A stretch of DNA of 64,000 nt from Spongospora subterranea f. sp. subterranea (lineage: Eukaryota; Endomyxa: Phytomyxea; Phytomyxea; Plasmodiophorida): NCBI GenBank assembly GCA_049724395.1, contig JAUGWO010000097.1:62001-126000 (forward strand). Direction: 5' to 3'. The notes beneath the pieces were generated by a model, which saw nothing but the letters and a program-made list of their open reading frames with translations, did not search any database and was not told the origin of the DNA. How positions within the stretch are numbered: position 1 is the first letter of the stretch; each line of letters starts with the position of its first letter. Shown here one piece after another: positions 1 through 10,217 of the stretch. Position numbers and translations under genes: made by a program.

Positions 1-344
1 CAGAGATCGAATGATTGCTGTTTGAAGCGACCACATCAAGGTCATTGAGGCTCTCATTTCCTTCCTCAATTCGCCAACATGTGCGCTCAGCGACAACAGT
101 TCATGGTCTAAATTGTCAAGCGACGTTCGAACTTCGTCATTAGCCACTCTTTTTTCACTTCTGCTGTCTTCAGAGTCAGCACGAGAGCCGTCAATTCTTA
201 AAAACCAAATTACTTCAACGTAGTCTTGCCCCCGCTTTTCTGCATTCGCGTCGAATACGTTTTATTTTTTCCCGCAGGCATCCACGTGCTGGTTATCTGG
301 GAATCCATCAATGGTTTGCCCATCGTTGCTGCCATAGCGGCCAT
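1..344 (-). CDS. Small coiled-coil protein, 3' end outside window
   Basis: Not recognised. The reading begins with ATG at 344 (MAAMAATMGK), runs through a basic, Thr/Lys-rich exon, crosses a likely 53-bp GT-AG intron at about 200-150, and continues open to base 1. The second exon is charged and heptad-like (DNLDHELLSLSAHVGEL), so it probably forms a coiled coil. The splice keeps frame (TLK joined to SEKR). The gene is partial because its 3' end lies left of the window. Function unknown. Confidence 0.45.
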
Positions 345-901
345 GCTCGTGAACTCCCGTTCCGACTTCATCCGTTTGATACTATTTCAGAGTACAGAAC
401 AATGAGACTAAATTGGTCCGATCGATGTGGCTCTTTACGGGTATCATATACTGTACACACACACACACTCACTAAAGTGCAACAAAACCCAAACGTTATT
501 GGGCGGTTGAGTATCCTATAGATACCTCAACCCACAGACCCAGGTGGTTGCCTGGATATCCTACATTACATAACCAGGCGGTTGACACTGGACTCGGTTG
601 AGTCTACAACACCTCATACTGAGATATCTTTTTTCTTTCCGGTCGCAGATTCATGCACAAATGTGTTTGTTTGCCGAGAACGAATAGATTCAATCTCTTT
701 GTTAGCCCCCTGTCTCCATTATTGGCCATACTCGGGATCATTAATAGCGGCAGATAACGATGTCGGAATTGTAATAGTAGAAGCAATTATCTTCGAAAGA
801 TGTTGGCAGCTGACTTAACCCTCTAATGCCATGGAGTGCGCCAAAGCCTCATCTACTTCGTGAGTCAAGCAGGATTGCTCGACTCCAGGGAATGGCTAAT
901 A
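345..901. other. Stretch without a recognisable gene
   Basis: No supported gene. It holds a short ACAC run near 450 and a small hairpin-forming palindrome near 505-533 (GGTTGAG ... CTCAACC). Short reading frames here look like chance. It borders the transposon debris to the right. Confidence 0.4.
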
Positions 902-1363
902 AACAGATTGAATTGGAACCGATTCCAGCGTTGGGTAGAATACGCTATAAAGATCTTTCTGCGTTTGCGTCTGCATCCACGAGTGTCCTGATAATCGTTG
1001 ATGAGGAGATGTCTGTAGTGGGTGCTGGGAGCCCCATTAAACTGGGTGACGATACGGAGGCGAACAATGATCAGAATGGGAAGGAAAGAGCATCCGATGT
1101 CAAAGTGTCCGACATGGAAGGAAGTGACGTTTTCGGCGGTCCAGCAGCTCAGCCATTTCCCTGTCAGCTTGTCAGGACACTTTGACATCGGATGCCCTTT
1201 CCTTCCCATTCTGATCATTGCTGATGGAGCTCGCCTCCGGTTCGTCACCCAGATTAATGGGACTCCCAGCACCCACTACAGACCTCCTCATCAACGATCA
1301 TCAAGACGCAAACGCGAAAAGATGTTTATAGCATATTCCACACAACGCTGGAATTTGAACTGT
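902..1363. repeat. Large imperfect inverted repeat (foldback element)
   Basis: Two arms of roughly 190-210 bp (about 902-1110 and 1174-1363) are imperfect reverse complements around a spacer of about 63 bp. Paired words include TAGTGGGTGCTGGGAG on the left with CTCCCAGCACCCACTA on the right, and ATCCGATGTCAAAGTGTC with GACACTTTGACATCGGAT. The arms differ by substitutions and small indels, so the structure is not a fresh duplication. Transcribed, it would fold into a long hairpin. It could be a foldback DNA transposon or an inverted duplication of unknown element sequence. The copia fossil begins immediately to the right. Confidence 0.8.
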
Positions 1364-1399
1364 TGCCCTTTCCATCCATTCTATACCGGAATTATCGAC

Positions 1400-2970
1400 T
1401 GAACTAACGATGGCATGACGACTATCGGACGCCGAATCTTGTTTAGTTCCCAATTGTGATGAGAAGCCGTATCGAATAGGTTGCGTGTTCTCTTTCGTTT
1501 GGACATCAACAGTATCGGTTTCAGAACCATTTGGTGCATCAGTAGTTAACGGTTTTTTCTTTCAAAGTGACTCGGAAACTGATACTCAGGCAGCGGGAAT
1601 CCATCGTCAACATCAACGTAGACATGATAATCGCAGATTTGGCAATAAGACTACGTCTCTGCTGATCACGAACCTTGCGCAGAAGGTCCCATAATCGATA
1701 GCCCTGTCGAGGTTCGCAAATCTAAGAAACGCACATCGTTGAGCTCTGGCATCAAGTCATTTCCTCTTTTGATTCAAGTATTCGCTTCCACAAGTCACAT
1801 TCAAAAGCCCGAAGATGGGATCATTGCGGGTTCCTTTGAACCACATTTCATATGGAGTTTTCCCAATTTTGTCCGGTGACTTCGACGATTCAGTAGATCA
1901 GCTGCCGTATTAACAGAATCTGCTCAGAACATTTCAGGCAGCTGTACATTCATCCTCATCTCCTCAGCTGGAGTGCGAGCTAGAAATGATCCTCTAGTCA
2001 AATTTGCCAAAATACATGCCTCACAGGTCTCTTCTTTCATGCCTTATTTTGAAGATTTAACAAATCGTATGCCATTGGAAGTGTTCTTCAGCAGATCACA
2101 TGGATGTCGCCATGTTGCCTTGCTTCCCGATGGAGCTCGTGCTGGAGAATCTACCAAAACCTGCTCAGGTGGCACGTTTCAAGCTCTGACATGATCTTTG
2201 CAATCATCACATGGAACCGTGTATAGACATCCTCAACAGAAGCTACAGCATTGAATATTGTACATTGATCACCAGGAAACCAGAAAATGTCCTCGTGCAG
2301 TACAGATAATACGTTCTTACCCATGAAGGGAACATGTAAGATGTTGTTCAACCTGTCATTTTTGTCTAATGTGAGTAGGCCTTGACCAAATCTAGCACCT
2401 GTTTGGACGATAATTGCATCACCTAATTTCACTTTCAAGTAAGAATTATATTGATGCATTATTGATAGAGTGATTTTTACATCCACAGTCGATCAATCAG
2501 CACTTGCTACAGCTTTTCACTACACCAGTCGAACCAGAATAACAGATTTAGATTGACATGATTGCCCCATCTTGGGACGCACTTACGAATGTAGGCTATA
2601 GCATCGAGGCAAATAGCACTTTTGCTTTGGACATCTGCAGCATAGTAGTAGTAGAACGCGTTGTCGAGGGAACGGATATCGTTCCGTTCGACTCTTAAGA
2701 CCGTGATTTGTTTTTCATCCTGTCTGTCGGAGGAACCATCAAGTAAATCGCGAGTTCTCGTTTCTCATCAAAATCGCCGTCAGATGTGATGTTTTCCTGA
2801 AGGGCGGTTACCATCAATTGAATCGACTACATGAGAGTAACGGTGATTTCACGCCCCATCAAGTTAATCATCGCCTGGAGAGATCGTTGACAGTGAAATG
2901 TTTTGAGAAACAGCCATAGCAACGTTTACCGCGGCTTCAACCCTTGCCATGGTACTAGGATCTAGGCCTT
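1400..2970 (-). mobile_element. Ty1/copia LTR retrotransposon fossil (internal fragment)
   Basis: Old, broken copia-type element on the minus strand. A gag-pre-integrase-like stretch lies at about 2150-2490 (short motif ILHVPFMGKNVLSV). Integrase-like sequence lies at about 1480-2150 (motif around NTAADLLNRRSH). Remnants that may be the upstream polyprotein reach about 2970. No reverse transcriptase or intact LTR was seen. Several breaks are present, clearly more than five, so it is long dead. The hairpin element to its left and the Harbinger pieces to its right suggest a nest of insertions. Confidence 0.7.
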
Positions 2971-3009
2971 GCTCATAAGACCCTGAGACAACAGCTTTTC
3001 AGCATTCAG

Positions 3010-3590
3010 TGGATTCCCTGGTCTACAAGGATCTTTAGACTGTTATTATTGGAAATGGGACAAATGTCCCAAAGCAAAGCAGGGACAATTCCAGGCACAT
3101 CGATTTCCCTCGAGGCAGTGGTGGATGGCGAACTCTGGTTTGGCACGTTCATTTCGTAATACCAGGCGCTTTGAACGATAAAGATCAACGTTGCTGCATG
3201 ATCTAGTCAACGGCAAATCCCATTTCTGCCTCACCAAGAGGGTCCGGAATTGACTTCATGAACACATTCCATCTTGTATATTCGTCATCAACAAGAAGTA
3301 TGGCATGGTATATGTGTTGTCATCAACGGTGAAGGTAACTGAATGGGATTTGCCGTTGACTAAATCATGCAGCAACGTTGATCTTTGGGCAACTCGTTCA
3401 AGCACCTGGTACTGTATTCCGAAATGTACATGCGAAAACCAGAGTTAGCCAATCACCACTGCCTCGAGAGAAATCGATGTGCCTTTATGGCCCTTGAATT
3501 GTCCCTGCTTTGCTTAGGACATTTGTCCCATTTCCAATTGTAACAGTCTAACGATCCTTGTAGACCAGGGAATCCACGACCAACATTGAC
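3010..3590. repeat. Inverted pair of PIF/Harbinger transposase fragments
   Basis: Left arm (about 3010-3225, coding plus) and right arm (about 3341-3590, coding minus) are diverged reverse-complement copies of the same piece of a Harbinger transposase, around the first catalytic aspartate (GFPGLQGSLDC then WKWDKCP). The inner ends also pair: AACGGCAAATCCCATT near 3205 with AATGGGATTTGCCGTT near 3342. The right arm is continuous with a longer transposase reading up to 4088. The left arm is therefore a partial inverted copy. Confidence 0.8.
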
Positions 3591-4088
3591 CCGAATGATC
3601 CTCTCTAAGTCTTCCGGCGTAGGAGCGCGTAAAGACTCGCCAGCAAATCTCCCCACAATTGCTGCAGCGAGCCGGTCAAGGCAAACTGCCGCAGTGCTCT
3701 CTCCCTCCATTCGGATATACTCTGACCACGTGGCCTCTAATGAATGTGGGAGAGCGAGCTGCTTGCAGTAAACTCGGAAACTCTGGATAGGCAATGTAAT
3801 CAGGTGGGGGCAAGTCCCATTCGTCGCACGCATCTGCACCGGTTCCATACGCCATTTGCCGAATCGCCGCGGTGATAATGGACAGATATAATCCGAGTAT
3901 ATGCGGTTCGCACCCAGTGCTCGTCCACGATCCACGTTAGGTTTTCGACCAATTCTCGAGCCTCCATGGCGAGAACCTAATTGCCCTGAGTTAGAAATAA
4001 CATCGTCGGATGAGAAGACAGCATCAATAGCAGCATCGTTCTGATCCTCTTCAAAAAACGACCCTTGCAACCGACGGAGCAGGTCCAT
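3453..4088 (-). pseudogene. PIF/Harbinger DDE transposase, 3'-truncated
   Basis: A 211-residue open reading from ATG 4088. The C-terminal part matches the PIF/Harbinger nuclease (DDE_4 type): the family motif GFPG.x.GS.DC.xW.W..CP is clear, giving the first catalytic Asp. The upstream segment (RIYSDYICPLSPRRFGKWR, then conserved helices with LDRLAAAIVGRF) fits the region before the nuclease in this family. The other two acidic residues are absent because the frame ends just past the first motif, where the inverted copy begins. It is a dead DNA-transposon relic. No terminal repeats were identified. Confidence 0.75.
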
Positions 4089-4315
4089 GAAGACATACGG
4101 GGTCGTTTTAGGGAATAAACCTCGCGGTGTTCAGCTGATCAGGTTCGGATCATTCCCCAAATAAGAGAAAGGCCGCTCGAACATATTTAAGGATAGGGAC
4201 TGTTTGCAGATTTGCGTTGGAGTTGCTCTAAATCAGGGTTTGGAACTTATATGGGACAACCTTAATGGAGAATTTGACTGTAACGGAGGATCCATCCTAT
4301 TGATGACCCCTGTCG

Positions 4316-4737
4316 CAACCCGCTGTCTGTGTAACGCCAGTGTCAACCCGCTGTCTGTGTCACGCCAGTGTCAACCCGCTGTCTGTGTAACGCCAGTGTC
4401 AACCCGCTGTCTGTGTCACGCCAGTGTCAACCCGCTGTCTGTGTAACGCCAGTGTCAACCCGCTGTCTGTGTAACGCCAGTGTCAACCCGCTGTCTGTGT
4501 AACGCCAGTGTCAACCCGTTGTCTGTGTAACGCCAGTGTCAACCCGCTGTCTGTGTAACGCCAGTGTCAACCCGCTGTCTGTGTAACGCCAGTGTCAACC
4601 CGTTGTCTGTGTCACGCCAGTGTCAACCCGCTGTCTGTGTAACGCCAGTGTCAACCCGCTGTCTGTGTAACGCCAGTGTCAACCCGCTGTCTGTGTAACG
4701 CCAGTGTCAACCCGTTGTGTGTGTAACGCCAGTGTAT
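4316..4737. repeat. 28-bp tandem repeat (minisatellite), about 15 copies
   Basis: Perfect or near-perfect head-to-tail copies of a 28-bp unit built on CCCGCTGTCTGTGT plus AACGCCAGTGTCAA. Copies differ mainly at one position (GTGTAACG versus GTGTCACG). The two variants alternate in the first copies, which suggests an older 56-bp expansion step. A third variant has CCCGTTG in place of CCCGCTG. The array stops at the downstream flank of the secreted-protein gene that ends at 4858. Confidence 0.95.
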
Positions 4738-4857
4738 CGCAACGATACTGCAACGATACTGTCTCAGGAAACGTGTTAGCGGTTTATTGTTGGGATATAC
4801 AATAAAATCACATAATGAATCCCCATGTTATTGTGGATAATCAGTTTGAATTGCAGT

Positions 4858-5736
4858 TTAATACAATCCCGGGGCGCCATAACCGCCGCTGCCATATCCT
4901 AATCCACCACCATATCCTAACCGACCATATCCCAACCCGCCATATCCCAACCCGCCATATCCACCTCCAGCATATCCCGCTTTTCCAAATCCTCGTCTCC
5001 CGAATTGCGATGCACCATATCCATTGTAGTTTCCCTGGTGGGCGCCCAAGTTAGCGTTCACCAACGCGTTCTTATTGGCGAAACTGTTGGCTTTATCTGC
5101 AGCTGATCTGACCATAGCAGCCTTACTTCCAGCTTTATATGCCGCATTTCGCTTAGCTGCGTTTTCAGCATTTAGGCTTGCAATCTTGTTCAATGCTGCT
5201 GCATTAGACTTGAGCGTCTTTGCCGCCTGGTTCTTGCTAGCGACTGCCTTAGATTCAGCCACCTCTTTAGCCGCATCATTGACAAAGCTATTGGTGATGT
5301 CCGAAGCTTTTTTCGAGAATATATTTAGGTTCTTCGCTCTTGAGAATTTGGCAGTATGAACCTTCTCAGCAGCCGTTTTTTTTGCCCTTGCATTTGCCTC
5401 ATTCAGTGCTGCAGCATTGGCGAATTTATCGTTTTCTGATGTTGCTGCAGCCACGTGTTTTCCTACAATATTCTTGTTTGCTTTGGCGGCCGCCGCGTTT
5501 TTGAACGACCGCCTAGCTGACGCTTTCTTGGCTGCTGCAGCTTGTAGCGCCGCTAACTCGGCGTTGGATAGGACGTTATTATTAGCCAGGGTTCCAGCGG
5601 ATAAACCTCCCTGGTATCCAGCACTCTTGCCATATTTTCCTATGCCAGCCCCATATCCTGCGCCTCCATATGTCGCATCGCTCTTTGCAATTAATATCGC
5701 CAAGACAGCGATGATCATCATTGAAACCTGATTCAT
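4858..5736 (-). CDS. Secreted Ala/Gly-rich structural-type protein
   Basis: Intronless 292-residue protein. Residues 1 to about 21 form a clear signal peptide (MNQVSMMIIAVLAILIA, cut near SDA). A short Gly/Tyr-rich stretch follows (about 22-50). A long alanine-rich, Lys/Asn-containing, helix-prone core covers about 55-225 (repeated A-A-x-K/N). The C-terminus, about 235-292, is a Gly-Tyr repeat tail (GYGGLGYGG type). There are almost no cysteines. The composition fits an extracellular wall or matrix protein, but I recognise no named family. The 28-bp minisatellite lies just beyond its stop. Antisense readings over the same interval are mirror images of the Ala-rich codons. Confidence 0.8.
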   Translation of the reverse strand: MNQVSMMIIAVLAILIAKSDATYGGAGYGAGIGKYGKSAGYQGGLSAGTLANNNVLSNAELAALQAAAAKKASARRSFKNAAAAKANKNIVGKHVAAATSENDKFANAAALNEANARAKKTAAEKVHTAKFSRAKNLNIFSKKASDITNSFVNDAAKEVAESKAVASKNQAAKTLKSNAAALNKIASLNAENAAKRNAAYKAGSKAAMVRSAADKANSFANKNALVNANLGAHQGNYNGYGASQFGRRGFGKAGYAGGGYGGLGYGGLGYGRLGYGGGLGYGSGGYGAPGLY

Positions 5737-6135
5737 CTTGAAAGATTCGCTCTGAAATACTGAATGACACTAACCGCGCTCTGCAAATCGGAATGTTTCT
5801 TTCCGGAGACTTGTTTTGCCACAATTTTCCGCCGATTTCGGCCAACGCCATCGGCTACGGTTTCCTCCGGATGGAACTGGTCACGCTGTCAACGTCCACA
5901 ATATATCTATGGCCTGCGAATTTTTATCCAATTCCTTCGGCCGTTTATCAGGCAAGCTAAAATAATACTCAGAATCTGACAAACTTTGAGGAAAATATTG
6001 ACAACCTCACCAGTCAACCGCATTTGTGCAAATGCCCAGCAAACAACCTCATCTAAATTCACAGCCCTATATTCCCATGGTCGATTATACCGAATGACCA
6101 TTCCATTTCAGAGAAGCTCATTGATCGTAAATGAA
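5737..6135. other. Upstream region of the secreted-protein gene, no clear gene
   Basis: No feature I can support. Short readings exist on both strands (for example minus 6101-5907) but show no family signature or convincing splice structure. The piece next to 5737 should hold the promoter of the minus-strand secreted-protein gene; no TATA-like or other motif stands out. Confidence 0.3.
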
Positions 6136-6298
6136 GGTTTCGATGAGTTTGTTGAAGTTTGTGATAAATCCAGATACTATGGTGTTGCGCTATGATGAGT
6201 TGACGTCATAACAATATCCCCTTTATTCTCTTCACAGGTCCCAAACCCATATCTGTCGGCAAAGGGTGATCCTCGCCTTCTCGCCTCCAGCGGTTATG

Positions 6299-6511
6299 CT
6301 CAATGTTAATCTCTTCGATGGGACGATTATCACGACCGACCCAGACCCTGATGCCAAAGCCGGCGATATCGCCAATACGGTGTCAGGTCTATCAGGATCT
6401 GGAACCCAACCCCATTATATATTTATCACCGCCACCGATCACTATGACCTCATCCACGAATGGCAATTAGACCATGATGAAATGGTACAATTAATCATCG
6501 CATTCGAGTGA
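6299..6511 (+). CDS. Small hypothetical protein
   Basis: Open reading of 71 residues from ATG 6299 (MLNVNLFDGTII), ending in an acidic, hydrophobic stretch (HDEMVQLIIAFE). A pyrimidine-rich tract and CAG at 6221-6238 look like a 3' splice site, so an upstream exon is possible, but I could not join one in frame. No family recognised. Confidence 0.3.
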   Translation, partial: LNVNLFDGTIITTDPDPDAKAGDIANTVSGLSGSGTQPHYIFITATDHYDLIHEWQLDHDEMVQLIIAFE

Positions 6512-6592
6512 ACTCTTAATAATGAACCTTTAAATCTGATATCTATCAGATGAGCAATGCTCTAGCTCATATATATCGAATATTCTCAAACG

Positions 6593-6888
6593 TCAAGATC
6601 TGGTGTGGGAAATCAGATCAGGATTATGATATGATTCCCAATCCGGTTCTGGTCCAGGTTGATTTGGTCTGTATTTGCGGAATGACCCGAAACTGATTAG
6701 CTGAATAGGGTTATGTGATGAAGCGATGCTGTAATGGGGAATACAAGGACCGGTGGGTTTCCATTCAGGATTGCAAGGCGGCCGTATTCGGCAGCCATCG
6801 ATCCAGGAGCCCACTTGAGGTGCTCAACCTGTGGACCTGCTCGATTGAGGTCGGCGACAATGATCGAGGAAAGGGGATTTGCGCTCAA
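6593..6888 (-). CDS. Small hypothetical protein, two exons
   Basis: Exon 1 starts at ATG 6888 (MSANPLSSIIVADL) and reads to about 6745 (NGNPPVL). A GT-AG intron of about 45 bp ends at CTATTCAG, and exon 2 gives LISFGSFRKYRPNQP and ends SHTRS-stop at 6593. The joined product is about 83 residues. The proline/tyrosine-rich, soluble C-terminal half looks like a small conserved subunit, but I cannot name it. A plus-strand reading overlaps it, so only one of the two is likely real; this strand has the cleaner splice. Confidence 0.4.
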
Positions 6889-6924
6889 AATATCTGGCTC
6901 AAATTAACATTCCGTGTTTTATTT

Positions 6925-7280
6925 TCAGAGGTTCAGCTGATCCAGTCAAATCGTGTGCACCGATTACGGTTCGAGATCGATCTCTGTTCGGCATCCCAAT
7001 GGGCTGATGAAGTCGCCCGCCATGTACGATATCGCCTGTTGACCAATCGCCATCTGCATCGAGCGGAAGGAATGATGAGCGATAACACCGATGTCGCTGA
7101 GCAAAGGGATGCGCTAGTTGTGTCGTTGCAATCGTTGGCGGGATTGATGAAAGATGTGAGAGATTTTGGGGTTGTTTATTTGGGCTATGGGATTTTATTC
7201 AGATGCTGTGTGGTGATAGTCAGCCGCCTCAGCCGAACTATTACAGTTCGCGTCGGATGAACCGGAATCCTGTACAATGA
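6925..7280 (+). CDS. Hypothetical protein, C-terminal exons
   Basis: An exon follows a good acceptor (TTTTATTTTCAG ending at 6911). It reads through RLRFEIDLCSASQW and SLQSLAGLMKD, crosses a likely 47-bp intron (gtgagag ... attcag, about 7157-7203), and ends MNRNPVQ-stop at 7280. The start is uncertain: a Met pair occurs inside (MMSDNTDV), or there is an upstream exon I did not find. The helical composition suggests a small complex subunit. Function not recognised. Confidence 0.35.
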
Positions 7281-7671
7281 TCCGGTTCATGATAGCGTTG
7301 AATTCATCATTAGGGGCTGTGGAGGTGCAGGGAGATCACCTCACCGATATTTATCATAGGTTTATGGACAAATCCACTGAGGGCGTCCTTCCTTTGCCAA
7401 GGTATGAATTACCAACAGTATTTCAATCATTGACTAACATCCATCAAGTGAACTGCTCGATGAACTTCGTCGATCAAAGGCAGTTGAGTCTGATTTCCAC
7501 GCCTGTTTCATCAGAGTTTTTCGCGTCATATTTCAACGAGTGAATGGCGACATATTCCAAAGGTTTAAGGCAAGCCCCAGGTTCAGACGTTATGTCTTTA
7601 ATGCGGTACGAGAACTCACATTAGCTCAGCACAATTCTGAACGATGCATAGCCACTCAAATTCCGTCTTGA
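7277..7671 (+). CDS. RGS-like domain fragment (C-terminal half)
   Basis: The first exon contains GDHLTDIYHRFMDKS and VLPLP. A 47-bp intron (gtatgaatt ... catcaag) has a textbook branch site, TTGACTAAC. The next exon gives ELLDELRRSK and then IFQRFKASPRFRRYV, ending at TGA 7669-7671. The order (Ile-Tyr before a linker, Leu-pro step, a basic helix, then an aromatic F-x-x-F-x-x-S-x-x-F end) fits the last helices of an RGS domain (regulator of heterotrimeric G-protein signalling). The N-terminal half of the domain was not found upstream, so this may be partial, have a missed exon, or be a chance resemblance. Confidence 0.4.
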
Positions 7672-7848
7672 TAACTCATTAGCAATGAGACATCGATCAT
7701 GCTATGATCTATTGTCATCAAAAAATACCACGGAATTGATAAAATTTAATGAGAAACTACAGGAGAAGGAATGAGGACGAGTTGTTTATTATTTTTCTTG
7801 TTCCTATTATTTATAAAGGTGAAACCATTTATACATGCATGTTGACAT

Positions 7849-8752
7849 TTACTTATGGGTTGAAGGAAGGGATTTAGTTAAGATTGGTGTCTTGGTTGAA
7901 GGAGAGGATTTGGTGAGGATTGGTTTCTTGGTGGGAGGTGGCGCTGTTGTGATATTGTGGCATTGTTTGATCTGAAGGGACAGGTGTGGGCAAACCGCAC
8001 AGACCGAATCCCATGGCAATCCCTCGTTCACTGATGGGTATTGCTCGATCAGCGATGTGAATGGAATCACACAATCATTGATGATCGGGCACGACGCCTC
8101 GTTCAGGTCCGATAGGGAGAACATCTGTCGAATGCATGGCGACTCCTTTGTCGGGGGAGATCTGGCAAGCCATTTCGGGATTGTCGAGGACCATGTTGAC
8201 GAAGTCTTCTTGACCCAACATCTGATGAGTGATATCGTCTCGAGTACCACATCGTTGAATCACAACAACTACACACCACAAATAGATTAGATGAACCTGT
8301 CTGAGATAACCAGATCTGAAACAAACTGACCGTATCGGAAGAACAATGTGGCGCAGGCGCCATCAGTGCACATTGTGTCGAACACCTGGTTTTGGCCAAT
8401 GATTTAGTCCAATTGTAAATGGGTCATGAAGGAGTCTCCATCACCTCAGTGCCGTTTAGATCTTTATTGGAGTGTGGTAATGAGGCCGCCATCTTCATGC
8501 ATGTTGGCGACGACCGCAACAGACTCGCGTACGACTTGATCGTCTTGTTCAGGCAGACCTTTGCCGCGCCGGTGATCTCAGGGAAATAATCTTTGGTGGA
8601 GTTGGTGCGATTAGCTTGATTGTATAGAGCGCGGATTGCGTTGATAGACCCATATTGATCAACAACGGGAGCCTCTTCGACTTGAAGAAGTGAGCACAGT
8701 GTCCGATCCAAGCTAAACCGGCAATCAATATCGAAAGATATAAACTGGTCAT
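7849..8752 (-). pseudogene. Cys-rich secreted protein gene with two frame anomalies
   Basis: ATG 8752 opens a strong signal peptide (MTSLYLSILIAGLAWIGHC). The coding signal then continues in a different frame (VEEAPVVDQYGSINAI ... TGAAKVCLNK). Introns at about 8454-8394 (GT-AG) and 8329-8268 link exons carrying VFDTMCTDGACATLFFRY and QEDFVNMVLDNPEMAC. A second frame change near 8150-8120 leads to SDLNEASCP and VCAVCPHLSL, then a Thr/Pro/Lys tail. Cysteines recur through the mature part, as in secreted disulfide-bonded proteins. Either the gene is recently broken or the sequence has two one-base errors. No family recognised. Confidence 0.5.
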
Positions 8753-9036
8753 CTTGATCGTGGACCAAAGGGAGCAATGTGATCACGACGTGGGATGATG
8801 AAAATGGGACCTTTCTGCTCCAACAGCTGTGACGATAAAACGACATTGAGTTTGGAAAAAGGGCACAGAAAGTGCAGTTGACGGACTGTTGACGGTGGAA
8901 AAGATCAACAGTCAGTCAATGCAGCTCCACTCCGATACGGTCAATCAACAACAGCGCGGATACGACGATTACGATTTTCCCATCTGCTACTAAACACTGC
9001 ACAGACCAGAATTGATTAGCATAGGGTGAATTTATA

Positions 9037-10217
9037 TTATACTTGTGGGGGAGGCGGGGGCGCTTGGAACCCGGGCGGGAATCTCTGAGGGGGCGGGAAC
9101 TGTGGAGGGAAGATTGGCGGTGGGGTACTGTATTGGGGGGCGCCAAAGTTTGGGGGCGGTTGTGAATATCCAACTGGAAACCCGACAGGCGGTGGTGCAA
9201 CAAATCCAGGGGCAAACCTATTACACCTACGTTGAGCGATAGCGATGTTGACATTAACAGAACTACCCAGTTGGAGGAAATGGCATACCAGCCATAAGAC
9301 CTGGCATCCCCGGAATTTGCGGCGGCATCATCATGTTCGTCGTCGACGCAGACGTTCCAGCAGAGAAATGTGAATGGACCCTCGTTGATGATTTTGGTGT
9401 GACAGCTGATCGACTCTTGGCAAGCTGTCGCTCTGCAAGTGTCCCGTGGCGTTCACCGCGGGTTCCTAAATTATTGAAAGTCAGAATTTTGAAAAACATG
9501 TCAGGAACATCAAAGGTGTACCGTCTTTCATGTAAGCATATGAGACATTGATCGGTTTTGAGCATATATATTGGCCATCCATCGCGGCCAGAGCAGCATC
9601 TGAAGCCTGTAATAAACCATCTCAAAAAACAATCACGGACGTTCATCCGATTTTCGACACCTCAAACGACGCGAAGTTGATGAATCCAAATCCTCTTGGT
9701 GCACCGCCATCGTCATTCATGACCTTTGCGTTGAGCACTTGACCGAAAGCGCTAAATGTATTGTACAGAACCTAATTGCCGCGATCAAAATCGATGGAAC
9801 CGGTTGAGTGTAATCTGGTACCTGCTCGTCCACATCGGGATCCAAATTGCCCACAAACAGATTAGCCCCAATATCGAACTCCTCCTTCTCTCTTGATGAA
9901 CGGTTGATTCGAATGGATTGACCGAAAAGTTTGACCATATTCATAACCTTCATGGCATAATCTGCATCCCATTCTGTGCGAAATTCTACGAATGCATAAT
10001 TTTGATGCTGATTTGTGATCTTATCGGTAGGCATGCACACATCAACTATGGCAAAAATGCAGAATCAGAATCAGAATCGTAAAAACGTGGTAATCAGCTG
10101 ACCTAATGGACCACACTGCACGAATAATTCCCATAAAATCTCCTCGCTACACTGCTCTGATAGATTGCCAATCCATAGTGTGGCTGCCTGGTTCCGATCC
10201 TGGGCACGTGCGGCCAT
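9037..10217 (-). CDS. SF3B4: Splicing factor 3B subunit 4 (SF3B4/Hsh49)
   Basis: U2 snRNP SF3b subunit that helps anchor the complex upstream of the branch site. ATG 10217 starts [20 protein letters not shown]. The first RRM (RNP2 LWIGNL, RNP1 NYAFVEF) spans about residues 12-90. The second follows, with RNP2 LFVGNL and RNP1 GFGFINF. After it come the family's GERHGT-like segment and a Pro/Gly/Met-rich tail ([13 protein letters not shown]). Five introns of about 49-57 bp were placed in frame; the first is 57 bp, at about 10103-10047. The two-RRM plus proline-rich tail layout is complete for the family, and the frame is clean throughout. Confidence 0.93.

Noticed and set aside
5075-5731. Plus-strand hydrophobic proteins over 5075-5731
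   Set aside because: Antisense mirror of the alanine-rich codons of the secreted protein.
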